A stretch of 64,000 nucleotides of DNA from Albula goreensis (lineage: Eukaryota; Chordata; Actinopteri; Albuliformes; Albulidae), in assembly GCA_022829145.1 (NCBI GenBank), contig CM040744.1:15790218-15854217 (forward strand), written 5' to 3'. Below the pieces are notes generated by a model that worked only from the letters and a program-made list of their open reading frames with translations, made no database searches and had not been told where the DNA came from. Made by a program: the position numbers and the translations under genes. Of the stretch, positions 1 through 10,839 are shown one piece after another (position 1 is the first letter of the stretch; every line of letters starts with the position of its first letter).

Positions 1-93
1 CAAGGCCCAGAGTGAAATGTTATGAGGCCTGACCACAGTTGTGTCTCTGGACTGGAGGGAGTGTAGCGCAGGTTAGGGACATGGTTTCCTTGC

Positions 94-301
94 CTCTATG
101 TCTTTGCTGAGCTGTTTGACGATGTGGGTGATGGTATGAATGTGATTCTCCAGCAGCTTTCGGGCTGAGACCTCCATCTGGACCGAGCCCTGAGTAGAGT
201 GCAAGCTTGCAATGACTGCCTCCTTAATACGGAAGGCCTGCTCTAGCAGGGTTCCCATAGTGCGCTCCTGATTGGTCAGTCTGCCTTCCAGGAAATCAGG
301 C
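94..301 (-). CDS. fam81b: FAM81B-like coiled-coil protein, second coding exon (partial gene)
   Basis: Read on the minus strand, this exon encodes residues 16 (last base) to 85 of the model started at 1006. It contains LLEQAFRIKE (about residues 34-43) and LLENHIHTITHIVKQLSK (about 65-82), the conserved N-terminal block of the FAM81A/FAM81B family; family members then continue IL/VL-x-x-QIRARD, which is absent here. The acceptor is a pyrimidine-rich stretch ending AACAG with the exon starting at 301. There is no ATG at the start of the open frame, which favours a splice acceptor. Homology stops exactly after the GAG codon at 96-94, and the next bases on the minus strand are GCAAGG, so the donor is most likely a GC donor. 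FAM81 proteins are predicted coiled-coil proteins; FAM81B has no firm biochemical role. I prefer FAM81B to FAM81A because the neighbour is MCTP1, as in human. The remaining exons lie left of the window. Confidence 0.88.
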
Positions 302-959
302 CTGTTCAACAGAAAACAATGCAGAATTACAACCCCATATCACCTGCTAAATTTGACTAAAAATTAAAAAGTCTCTCAAAATATAAGTGTAAATCAAGAT
401 CTAGCATTTGAACTTCAGTATTATAATTAGAAATTATACAGTTCTTTAACACAGTGATTCATACAAAACACAGAGATTTTTCGTGAGCAGAATTATTCTT
501 AGTGGAACCCAAACATGCAGTGAAGCAGAGGCTGGAAACTGTGCTGCCACTGTACATTAATCCTGATCCATTTTGACACATGCTCTGTACACGTTAATTA
601 ATTTAATTTCAGGATGGAACTTTTGAGCTCCTTCCAGGCTGTGAAGCAGTCCTGCGCCCCGACTTCCCTGCACTGACACTGACATTTGGTAGCTTTTGTT
701 CACAGCCCTCTGGGGATTTCACAAAACAAGATTTCAAATCGATTGGCTGCCCATGTCTCTTGGATGTGATTATGGAGGAGCAACATCAAAGTACAACAAG
801 TAAATCAAAAGCCTGTTTCCTGGGATTTTTTCCTTCAGGGCATACAAAACAATTCAGCAAGGCAGTTATCTTCAGAGCAAAGTTAGACACATGGAAAAGA
901 ATTGGGTGGAGTTAAAGAAATGTAACTCTGAATTCACACATACTGTTGTTGTAACATAC

Positions 960-1006
960 TTGTCTGAGTTAGGTTTATGAAGCTGCGCCTCTGCCACTTG
1001 GGACAT
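960..1006 (-). CDS. fam81b: FAM81B-like protein, short N-terminal coding exon with start codon
   Basis: The minus-strand ATG at 1006-1004 (A at -3, a good Kozak base) opens 15 codons, MSQVAEAQLHKPNSD, plus two bases (AA). A strong donor, AA|GTATGT, follows at 960/959. Its phase (two bases of a codon) fits the exon at 301, which begins with the third base of a codon: AA + G gives Lys. The resulting junction, PNSDK then PDFLEGRL, resembles human FAM81B, where PNTQR is followed by GQLEDRL. The 658-bp intron (302-959) is GT-AG. The exon may extend upstream to about 1040, where CTTTTATAG looks like an acceptor; an in-frame ATG also lies at 1063. Whether 1006 is the true initiation site or an internal Met is not settled. 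The exon is too short to be found by ORF length and rests on phase, donor strength and weak homology. Confidence 0.66.
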
Positions 1007-2025
1007 GTTTCCACTTGGGTGGCTTTTGCCGTGACTTAATCTATAAAAGACAGATGATAGCATTATGTTGTTTGATCATAAACTCTTTGATCCTGTCAAG
1101 CAAGCAGAAAATGTCCATTGATTCCATTGATGAAATTTTGAAAGTGTTATGCATTTATCCTAAGATAAAAACCAAAACAGACTTTGTATTTTTGTAATGC
1201 ATGACATTCCTAATGTGTCACTCAAGTTCTGTAGTGAAGAGCTCTGAATTATTTTAAATGAAGAAAATATATTAAAATGTCAAATCTGCCTTATATGTCA
1301 TTTTGCAGTGTTTGAAATATGTTTTTGTCATTAAAACCATTAATTATTAAAATATTTTAATTGCTGAATAAAATGTTTAAATTGATTAAAGTAAATAAAA
1401 GGTTATACATTTTAGAAGCCTCAAGGCCTTCAATAAAGGTAACTATAAGAAATCACACAAATAAAAAAGAAACTCCCCACTTCAAACTCCTGTGGTCTTT
1501 TAAGCAACAGAAACATTTCTCTTCATTACACATATCTCACACCTAGAAACATAATGAAAATGCCGTCCATGTTAGTGTACTTACAACTGCTGTATGTTGC
1601 TTGTTCCTTGCTAAGCAGTATGAAGGGCAGAATTTGTTTTCTGTTGGTCACCTGGTTACTTCAAGCTAGGGTGTGTCTGTTACTGTAGACCTGACAACCT
1701 GTTAGCAAGAAAATTTTCTTACTTTGGTTTGATATTTCACAAGTCGTTTTAGCTGGATTTATTACTTATGCTATGGATTGTTGTTTGATTAGTTTAATAT
1801 GTATGTTAATATGTATGTAATACTTCATGTAAAGCTTTGGTAATACATTAAAAAAATTGAGGATGGGGGAGGAGGAGAGATTCTGAGAATGTGAAAGAAA
1901 AGAGTGTGTTTTGAGGCCATTATAGCACTGAAGTGAGTCCTGTCCTACAGTAGCAACTGGAACACTGTCAGTCATTTCTGAAATACTGCTGCCCCTCATT
2001 ACATCAGTCATATGTAGAGAGAGAT

Positions 2026-2028
<3 letters not shown>

Positions 2029-2087
<59 letters not shown>
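2029..2087 (+). repeat. (GA)n microsatellite
   Basis: A nearly pure run of GA dinucleotides about 59 bp long, followed by a short purine-rich stretch up to about 2110. It is a simple polypurine repeat and could be polymorphic. Confidence 0.97.
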
Positions 2088-2089
<2 letters not shown>

Positions 2090-4734
2090 AAAAGAGGGGG
2101 GTGAGAGAGTTAAAACCTCTTAAAACTTTATTGTATTATAAAAAATTGTCAAAAAGGGGGTCAACAGTGGATAGAAGACAGACCACCTCATTTTACTGCT
2201 TCAAGTATTTTAGGATGAGAGGATTGTGTGTTGCAATTTATTTCTTTTATTACTGATTTCATTATCTTTATTTAGTTTAAATGTTTTTAATTGTATTCTG
2301 ATAGTACATTGTTTATTTTTCCTTCTTATTTAAATGTGCTGAATTGATATGAAAGGGAGGGATAAAAGGAAAGCAGGTTGCCCTTGTGCTCCAAAATGCT
2401 TCCACAGCTGTCATTCAATCACTATAATACTACCACTCTGATAAATAAATGGATCATTTAGCCTTTGATTTCAACCATGCTTAGTAAGTACATGATGCAG
2501 AAAAAGTGGAGTCATTCTTTGTAGAGCCAGACAGCCTTTTCTTTTGGATAGAATTTTGTGGATTTGCTTCTATCCATTTGTTTAATAGAGAAGCAGCACC
2601 CGTTATCATGTTAAATGCACCTTAATCAGGCTGTTAAAACAAACTCAGGCTTGACACTGGAAAGGATCATCATATTCAAACACGTCTTACTGTTCCCATA
2701 CATTTAGCTATTGAAGCCATTAAAGTCTCATTTATTGTTTAAGGTTGGGGAAAGCTAACAATGTCTTTTATGTGCAACATATCAGATTATTGATCTGTTG
2801 TTTTACTGGCTGCAGAGGTTCAATGCAATGACTTAGCCAAGATGTTTGTGATCTCTGGAGCCTTTTCTCACAGCAGAGTCATGCATTAGGTGGCAACCTC
2901 CTTAATCTCTTGAGGATAATTCTGAAGGGCTAATTTACTCCACGTACATTCGCTGCTAATGGAACTTTTGGGTAAAATGGGAAATCTCTTGTGTGATTTT
3001 AACCACTGGCTCCCAAATAATAATCTTTCAGAGAAAAGACCACTGCATTGTCTGTCCAGACCATTTAACCCAAAATGTTGATAGTATTAAAAATTCATAC
3101 ACAGTCAGTACACTTAAAGGGCCCCTATGCTCCTTCTGTAAATACCTCTCTTCTTCTCAGAAAAAGCACATTTCCAACCATCTCACTCCCAGATCAATAA
3201 AACTGCCATTAATTACAAAGATTTGCTTTATTCCCCTGGTTTAATTCACATAAGAGCTTTTAGTCCTGAATCCAAGGGAATGCTGAACTGCGTATTGTAT
3301 AGAATTTTAATCCTTTTTTGTTAATTTTATTCTCCTTTTTATTGTCCCTTTTATCTACTGTAATTGACTTAGCTGAGGAAAACTGATTGTGTTAAATTAG
3401 AATGTGGACCAAACGTCTGACTGTAGATGAGAAAACCCAGTACCTCCTTCTGTCTGAGGCCAAAAGCCACCAGCTGCTGATATGCTGTGCAACATGAAAT
3501 GGTGCGCTGTCCCTTTAAGAGCACAAGCAGTACAATAACAAGTGGAGAGAGATGGACTGTCATGCCGGAGTAAACTGTGGCTGAAATTGCAATGTGCTGA
3601 TATTGAAACTCCATGTATAAATATATAATTTAAACCTTCCACACCAGAAATAATATAATACACACACAGTATAATGTTACACTGATGGATGTGTCATACT
3701 TTTTAGTTTAGCAATGATTCACCATTTACATGCCATCACAGTATGATGAACTTGGAGGACTGTTTTTGGTTTGAACAGTAAATTTTTTTTGTATTTTTTT
3801 TTTAAATTTTTTTGAATAGGTCCAAGTAGCGCTATGAGACCATTGCTCCGTTAGCTTATCAGAATGTATTTACCACCTCCTATTGTTATCTTGTATCAAA
3901 TTTACCAGTCCTCACTTATTCCTTACTCTATCTATGGCCTGTGTACTCAAATTGTAGCCCAGGGACACCACGTGAGTGAAATCACCAATTAGATTAATTA
4001 ATCGTTAAATTATCAGGTATCAGGTAAATCTGGAGTGTTTCTGGCCAGCAGGGACAGTTTTTACTATGTATAATATTATGCTCTTTATGGTTCACAACAC
4101 AGATACTGAAAACTGGCCCCTACGGCTGGCAGCACAGCTGGTTTTCTTGAACACCAATTTTTCAACAATGTCATCTCCCCCCTCAACAATTTCTGAACTC
4201 AGGACACCCCAAGATTTACTTCAAACACAGTCTCAAGCAATATTATTGTTTAATATGCTAAAATGAAAGTGTGTGAGAGAGGACTGTAAAGGAAATAAAT
4301 AAAGTTATGAATCAATTCTGCATGGCACCATTTCATCAAACACAGATTTTGCAATGCCTGCTGGGTGAGAATCACTGCGTCAGCGAGGCTTTTGTGCAGA
4401 TCGGTTCACTCTTTGGGTGGCTGCCAGCTCTCTGTCCGTTTCACGCGCGTGGATAGTCCTTTTTAAATGCGACGGTGGCCTGGCCTGCCGCAAACATTTG
4501 TAGTGATGCCAGGGGAGCGATGCTTTCAAAAGGCATTAGAAAGGTGATCCTGAGTACTGGGTCACTGTTCTTTCCAGTCAACTGCAAGCTACAGTCCCCT
4601 GTGTTTACATAGTGTCAAACCTTTGGATATGTTTCCACATAGATGAAAATGAAATAAAGAGATGCTCTGCTGGTCTGTGACATGGAAACAAATATTTTTT
4701 GGTCTGCTGATTGCATGCAGTATATTTATGTATG

Positions 4735-4830
4735 AGGTTGGTTTTGCTGTGTCGAGTATACCTTTTTGATTGGTTGAGAGTCATCAGTGCCTGACAAATC
4801 AATCCGCCCATGACCCCTCAATCTCCCATG
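4735..4830 (+). repeat. Eroded dispersed repeat, related to 13105-13290 and 40485-40640
   Basis: The stretch carrying TTTTTGATTGGTTGAGAGTC and CTGACAAATCAATCCGCCCA resembles the core of two intron repeats, where TTTTGATTGATTCAATGG is followed by AGTCTGTGACTGACAGGT. Similarity is only moderate, so this third copy is tentative. The family is not one I can name. Confidence 0.35.
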
Positions 4831-6999
4831 ACCACCTCACCCTGAAGGAATTAGATCAGGCTCCTTTTAACTTGTCAAAATTGCCAGCCCTTTACGTTCA
4901 TGTCTAAAGCACCTCTTAATGTGCTTTTGACTTTTGAAACTGAAACAGAAAGGGATCAGATCTATCAAAGCCTCTGTGCAAACAGGAAGCAGGTGTCCGT
5001 GGAGAGCCTGTTTGCTGGCTGATGATATAAGGGGGAATAACTCCCTCGCTTGAAGACTGGTACCCAGTAGAATCTCGCCAAAGCCTCTCGTCACCCATAA
5101 AGCAACACTCTTGTCACTGTGCAGTATCTCACCTGAAGGCTTCAGATCTGACAAATGAAATGGACCATGGGCATGGTGGATTATAAAAGATATTAAACGG
5201 CCCATACCTCCATTCCCCCATGACCCATCTAAACAAGCCCAAAACAAATGTGGAAATTTGGTTGGGGTTGGAGTTTTGCAAAATATTAACATGTTATTCA
5301 ATACACTCAGTTTTTCAAGTGGACATCTGTGTCTCCATAGTGATACAGGCTAAATACATTATATAGAAGCACATGTGCAAATGGGGTGGGCATTATGAGA
5401 TGTTGGGGTTGGAGTTATGGGCAAGAGGGTAAGATTATGGCTCCTTAATGAACTTTTCCTCAACAAGGCATTCACAAACAGAAACCCACTTCCATTTCCA
5501 GACTTTCTTGAGAGCCACACAGAGGGTGTATTTTGCTGGGAATCCCACAAGCAAAACAAACACCAATTCAGCACATCATTGAAAGCACACACGATAAAGT
5601 TTAAAACGGTGGAACTGTCGAGATGTTAATTACACAGAAAAAAAGCATGGACAAGATCTCAAGATATCACAGCTGCAACAAGGACACAGAATAATGATGA
5701 ACGTAGGGTTGTTAACACAAAGGTCACAAGCCAGTAGTCAGAAGACACTTTGCAAACTAAATTATGGCCATGAGTGTATAAAATATATTCCTGCTCTCTC
5801 AACCTGTGTGCCAATGTCAGTTGAGTATGGGTGTAATACTCAGATGCCTGCCTGCTGTGGAGGTAATTGTGGTGTGAATTGCTCCTGACATATGCTCTCA
5901 CTGACTGGATTATTTATGTTCAGTAGATAACCAGGTCAGTCCTGGCCCAGCTCAGACTCAAGGGCCCAGAGGGTAGGCAGCAATTTGTAGCAACGCATTG
6001 GATTTCTGATACGAATGTAGAGACACAGCTACTCAGCACAGGATTGTGTGTTCATCTGCTACTTGCTTATCTTGACTGACAAAACAACTTTCAGCTAGAT
6101 TCAGAAGCTGTCCAATGGTGGTACTGCCTTGGAATAAAAATAACATGAAGTGATGATTAAACCACATATTACTGATGGAAAATCTGGTATTTCAGCAATA
6201 TTAAAGGCAGTTTTACGATATAATTTTAATACCATTGCATACCTTTTTTTGGTTACATTCTGTTCATTTTATGAAAAAAAAAAAAATGTAACAGCAGAGT
6301 AAGGAAGACATATATGACAGACCAGACAGACATGTCATGTACTCTTGAATAAATGGAATAAAACCAATAAACAAACCAATGGTTTATTTAGATAGCAGGA
6401 CTCAAGAGATGTCTCTGTCTCTGTTTCTGCCTGTCTTTGTAGTGCAGAACCCCACCAGGGAAAAGAAACACAATCCAGTGCCATCAGGTGGGAGAGGCAT
6501 TGTCTCCTGTGCATCCCCACCCAGTCTGGATTAAAGACATTAAGGACCCTGGGGGTGTGTGGGCTGGGTGCAGTTGTGTTGTTGAACAGCATGGAGGTGG
6601 GGTTGTGGGTGTGGTTGCTTTGTTGAATGTGGAATGACATATTTTCACACAAAAAATTCCCAAGACTGATCAAAATCTAGGACAGCTCATGTCCTCAGAA
6701 GAATTGCAGGGGAGTGAACACAAACTAAAGACAACCAGAACGGATGGCAATCCCACTCCAAATATAACCATACAAACTGTGTGGTTACATCAGGTATAAC
6801 ATCATCCCTTCAGCCTATGTTATATCTCAGATATCTCCTTACCACACCAGTTTAGCTCATTCTTTGAAAAGAGCATTCATTATATGATCTGGCCTTGTGC
6901 ATCTCCATTTTCTGTATTTTTCAGTTGGGTCTTTTGAGAGGTGCTGCCATCAAAGCTCTCCCTTCTGTAGCGTCATTTCACATCCGCTGCCTTGAGAAA

Positions 7000-7112
7000 T
7001 GGCTCGTTGGATCTGTCAGATATTACCTTGAGTTATGTGATGCACAGTACTCAAGTACTGCCACATACCCCTGGGCCAAGGGCAAACACTCTAACCACAA
7101 GGCCAATAAATG
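7000..7112 (-). repeat. tRNA-derived SINE fragment (A-box part only)
   Basis: On the minus strand, TGGCCTTGTGGTTAGAGTG begins near 7103 and resembles the A-box head of fish tRNA-derived SINEs. The matching B box is degraded, and the rest cannot be assigned. It may be a truncated old copy or a chance resemblance. Confidence 0.35.
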
Positions 7113-7329
7113 TTAATGCACGCTGACTCATCCACACAGAGGTTATGACCTTTGTGCTGGTTTTCATGACTACATCTGAAAAATTCAACATCTCCTCTCA
7201 ATTTTAGATTTATGTTTTAATCTTAATCTTGGTCACTCTCACTAAGACAAAAGAAGTATAAACAGCAACAACGGATTTCAGCTGAACATAACTGCTTTTC
7301 AAAAAATAGGAATAAAAGGTTACTTATAA

Positions 7330-8250
7330 AAAGTGTCATGATTTGCACGGCTATCGCTTAAGAGTGACAACTATTTCACTACCTATGCGACAAAGTAAAA
7401 AAATGCAGTGCCGACCGCTGAGATTGCATTAATCCGGCCAACGATAAGGGTTTATTAGCTAATTATTACGCAAACCTGCATTTTTTTCAAAAGCTGGAGC
7501 GAAAAACCTGCCTCTGCACTGGGTGAATCAGGTCTGCGTGACTGACACAGGAAAGTGAGCCCAATTAGAATGAAAAACACGCTTATTATTTTCTCCCATC
7601 TGTGAAGCATAAAGCCGCGCCTCGGGCTGCTTCATTTAAATCAGTTACATCTACAGAGCAGCGACATTGTGGTTGTAGTCTCTTGTTTCTCCTTTTCAGC
7701 GATACAGACTTTCTGCATTCTTACTTTAGCACATGCCGCCGAAGACAGTCTATATTTTATACAGACCTTCGCGGAAGTATTGGGATATTATGTATTTATT
7801 CATTTTATTTTGATTTTGCTAATCAAATTTGACCGCTAAGTCCAAAACTTAAAATATAGCAGTCAATGTGGTAAACGTAGGCTGTGATAAAACCGTGTTA
7901 GAGGATTGAAACGTGTGACGCAAAAGGTACATCAGCTGTAAACCACCATATAATCATTACCAATGGGCTGTCGTGCACATACGAATAAGCTGTGCTTTTC
8001 TGTCGTAGCACAAAAAAGCCAGGGGGAGGCGCGCCACTGCACAGAAAACCAGGTTAATAGTTAAAAGATTCTTGAACCATGTAACTTTGAGTCAGCTCAG
8101 CAGCATGGGCTTAGGACGCTGACTGAGATACATCTGCATGGTACGAAAGCTGATCATTGAATGTATTGTTCATCTGTATTAGATGGTAATTTGAGGCATA
8201 CACGCTTCTTAATTATGCATTCATATAGATGTGCTGTGCGTATCATGTAA
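7330..8250. promoter_or_regulatory. Candidate upstream regulatory region of MCTP1
   Basis: A stretch of more complex sequence than its surroundings, free of recognised repeats, 0.5-1.4 kb upstream of the MCTP1 start. It holds several homeodomain-type TAAT cores (for example CTAATTATTACGC and CCCAATTAGAATG), an octamer-like ATTATGCATTCAT near 8213, and scattered CpGs. These short motifs are common by chance. The call rests on position and sequence complexity only. Confidence 0.25.
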
Positions 8251-8259
8251 TCGAGTAGA

Positions 8260-8260
<1 letters not shown>

Positions 8261-8296
<36 letters not shown>

Positions 8297-8297
8297 G
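8261..8297 (+). repeat. (ATT)n microsatellite
   Basis: About twelve ATT trinucleotides in a row, 0.4 kb upstream of the MCTP1 start codon. Confidence 0.95.
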
Positions 8298-8399
8298 TTA
8301 TATTAAAGTCTTAATTGCCGGTTCACAGATTCTACAGGTCAACAGATCCTGGAATTTGAAGGGAATAATTTGTAACTGAACTGTCATGTCGCACGTTTC

Positions 8400-8711
8400 C
8401 GGTTACATATCGAATTTTGGGGCAAATAACTTTAAGGTGCGCACCATCACACGTTTCTTGACCTCGCTAAGGACGACCCAGTCATTTCCTTTAAAACCGT
8501 GCCCTCATGATTTTACATACTACCAGTGGTAATCATGAAAGTAACAGTTCTGTCTGAGTCCCGAAAGTGAGGCACACACGGGAATAGACGCCCCCGTTTT
8601 TCGTCTTGAAGTACTTCTTGGATTGGTAATCGATCGGTACACTGTTCTACCACATTGTGTCGTTCACTCTGCTGCTCGCTTAACAGACTGGCTGGTTGCT
8701 GCTTGGGGAGT
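8400..8711 (+). promoter_or_regulatory. Presumed MCTP1 promoter and 5' UTR
   Basis: Position is the main evidence: it lies directly upstream of the MCTP1 start codon. CpG density begins to rise here and continues into exon 1. An inverted CCAAT element (GATTGG, 8621-8626) is present and I see no convincing TATA box, consistent with a CpG-type promoter. The MCTP1 frame has an in-frame TGA at 8607-8609 and no in-frame ATG before 8712, so the coding start is well bounded. The transcription start cannot be placed from sequence alone. Confidence 0.45.
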
Positions 8712-9227
8712 ATGGAGGAAAAACCAAAAGATGACAATAGTGGAAGAGAGCAAGAAGCGTTGTCCTATCAGAAAAGGATGTGGAAGAATTTCCAAGAGAA
8801 AACCAAGCCTTTTTTAAGTCCAAAGCTGGGCTCCGAACGTCGCAGCGCGGACGGGAAAAAAGAGACGGGGATTTGGATGTTCAGGAAGAAAAAGAAACAG
8901 GTTTTGGACCGTGTCTTTTCGTCGTCCCAGCCTAATCTTTGCTGCTCTGCTCCAGTGCCTCTTGACGGCGACAAGTCCCTCTGCGGTAAACCGGACCCTA
9001 GTTCCAGTCAAGGACAGCCACTGCAACCGCTCGGAACCGCGGCCGTTGATGCGGCTGTCAAATCCGAGTTGCCAGGACATGGAAGTCCAAAGCTTACAGT
9101 GTCTCATTTGGTGCTGTCCCACCAGAAAAGCTCATCACTGGGGTCGGCTTGTTTTGAGAAACTGGTTGTGGATGACTCTGGCGCCGGTGGCGCAGAGGAA
9201 CAGCTGCGTAAGAACGCCAGCGATTCT
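8712..9227 (+). CDS. mctp1: MCTP1 (multiple C2 and transmembrane domain protein 1), coding exon 1
   Basis: 172 codons encode the N-terminal region, upstream of the C2 domains, of the long MCTP1 isoform. Recognisable blocks are MWKNFQEK (residues 23-30, like LWKNLQ in human), KQVLDRVFSSSQPNLCC (62-78, essentially identical to human) and SHQKSSSLGSACFEKL (136-151, like HQKSSSLPGTACLEQL). A basic RKKKK run precedes the conserved block. The start is the first in-frame ATG after the TGA at 8607, with A at -3 and G at +4. The exon ends GATTCT|GTGAGT in phase 0, and the exon at 63936 continues in frame. MCTP proteins are ER/vesicle membrane proteins whose C2 domains bind Ca2+; in flies MCTP supports presynaptic homeostatic plasticity. 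This exon carries no C2 or transmembrane segment. A second donor-like GTAAGA at 9208 would break the frame if joined to exon 2. Confidence 0.95.
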
Positions 9228-9299
9228 GTGAGTAGAAATATGTTTCGTTTCAAGAAATATGCTAGTCAAAAGCGCACCTTTCTACTGGTTAATAAGTGC

Positions 9300-10830
9300 A
9301 AGCCCTGTACTTAGTCAGTGTAAATTCAGCAATGGTCGAAGGTATACCGACAGCTGCTTGCAATTGGTAATCATGTGATCGAATGTGTATTCATCTCTCA
9401 TCCGTAATAATTCCTTCCTTGCCACCCACATGCGAGGACCATTTAGCTTATGCATATGTTTAAACGTTGCAAAATGACTGGGAATGAGACCTGAAGTAAA
9501 AGTAAGAGGAATGGGAAAGCTGTCCTGAAACGTTGATGTGTTTCTCCTCTCCCCTTTTTGCTACACACATGTAGCATATAGTCCGAGTAAGTAAGATAGC
9601 GAGCGTGTGCAGCTTGTATGTCACAACTTCAGTTGGTACAGGGTCGTTATAACTTAACCCTAGTAATATTAAATTTAGGTACACATTTACGTCTCAATGG
9701 ATTCCTGTTTCTGTGACGTTAACCTTGAATTTAATTCAGGACTATCAGGAGTATATTTCGGTAGCGAAGCTATAACCTGTTATGTTATAGTGTATTGACT
9801 GTCCAGTAATTGTTTGGATAAGAGTAAAGGTAAAGTTTGTAAAAATTCACCCTATTCACCATAAATGATATGTGACATTTTGAAAAAACGATGTTTGTAG
9901 AAGATTAGGGTTTCAGGTGTCTGCTGTGAAGTTTGAAATGAAGAACTCTCGACGTGACCTAGCACATTTTGAAAACATTGGAGATATCTGTTTTTAAATG
10001 TTCAAGATATTGATTACATTTACAATATGTATTATTCAGTTTAACGTTAAGATAGTCAACAGATGTAATGCCCGCAATTCCCAATGGGCGGTTCGTTTTA
10101 AGCAGGACCGTTCACCTCTACTGGTGTTGTTAGCAGAGGCAGAACATTGGCCGTTAAGTGGTGCTGATGTCACGCTGAAGTTACCAAGGAACGCTTAAAT
10201 GGACAGACTCCCCCATACACACACGCTCCTTCCTCCCCTTTTTTGGAGGGGTAAGAGGGGCCAAAAGGCAATTACAAAATAATGCCTCACCTTGCAATTC
10301 TCTAATCTACATCTTTGCAGCCATGTACAGATTGCCAAGCAAAGTTACACTCACTGACATGTTTGGTAACAGTCTTTCTGTATTCATTCAGTATCACTGC
10401 TTGTTTGGGGTCACCTGAATGTGGAACTCATGCTAATTTATTTAGCACATGAGTTAAAAAGAGATTCTTGTGATGCAGTACAGTTTTCTCTGAGCCCCGG
10501 GTTCTGGCGAACTGCGTGCCAACGGAAGTGCTCTTTATTAAGAGTGAGTGTCTTTCATGACATGCTCTTGTTTGAAGTGTGCTTAACTTCATGAGAGTAC
10601 TTCACAGTTACTTCCTGCCAAGTGAACCACTCTTGAAATTTGCCTGCGTTCTAGGATCTGGTCCCACTCTATTTTTTTTTTTAAATTAAGCTTTCACCTC
10701 TGTCTCAGCTATTATTTATTTTACCAGGAAGGACAGCTATTGTGATATATCACATATAATATTGTGCTTTGCTGTAAGTTATATTTTGCGGTGCCAAACT
10801 GAGAAAACATAGTGCGTGGGGTGCACAATG
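9300..10830 (+). other. First part of intron 1, no recognised element
   Basis: Unique-looking sequence directly after exon 1, with no repeat I recognise and no supported exon. A small inverted C/G-rich motif occurs at about 10225-10265 (CCTCCCC, then GGAGGGG). Proximity to exon 1 makes promoter-proximal regulatory elements plausible, but nothing specific marks one. Confidence 0.4.
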
Positions 10831-10839
10831 GATTGTGTT

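Larger units (their letters stand above)
1041..8000. other. Intergenic region between divergent FAM81B and MCTP1
   Basis: I find no supported coding exon here. Most of it is ordinary AT-rich non-coding DNA, very AT-rich at 1240-1400. It contains a GA microsatellite (2029-2087), an eroded dispersed repeat (about 4735-4830) and a tRNA-SINE-like fragment (about 7000-7110). A patch at 4370-4520 has more CpG than its surroundings and could be regulatory, but has no specific signature. Several 60-144 codon open frames exist on both strands; none has recognisable homology or splice context, and many start at non-ATG codons. Confidence 0.6.

Noticed and set aside
1766..2011. Minus-strand 81-codon frame (KTHSFLSHSQN) as a FAM81B first exon
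   Set aside because: It has a faint resemblance to human SHAFLPIIPN, but the only downstream GT is a weak donor in phase 0, while the exon at 301 needs two preceding codon bases. The 960-1006 exon fits better.
4867..5301. 144-codon minus-strand frame upstream of FAM81B
   Set aside because: No resemblance to FAM81 or any known family. It overlaps another frame and lacks a promoter or splice signals that fit.
8655..8711. Upstream extension of the MCTP1 frame from a TTG at 8655
   Set aside because: It needs a non-ATG start, shows no MCTP1 similarity and ignores the well-placed ATG at 8712. The in-frame TGA at 8607 limits the frame.
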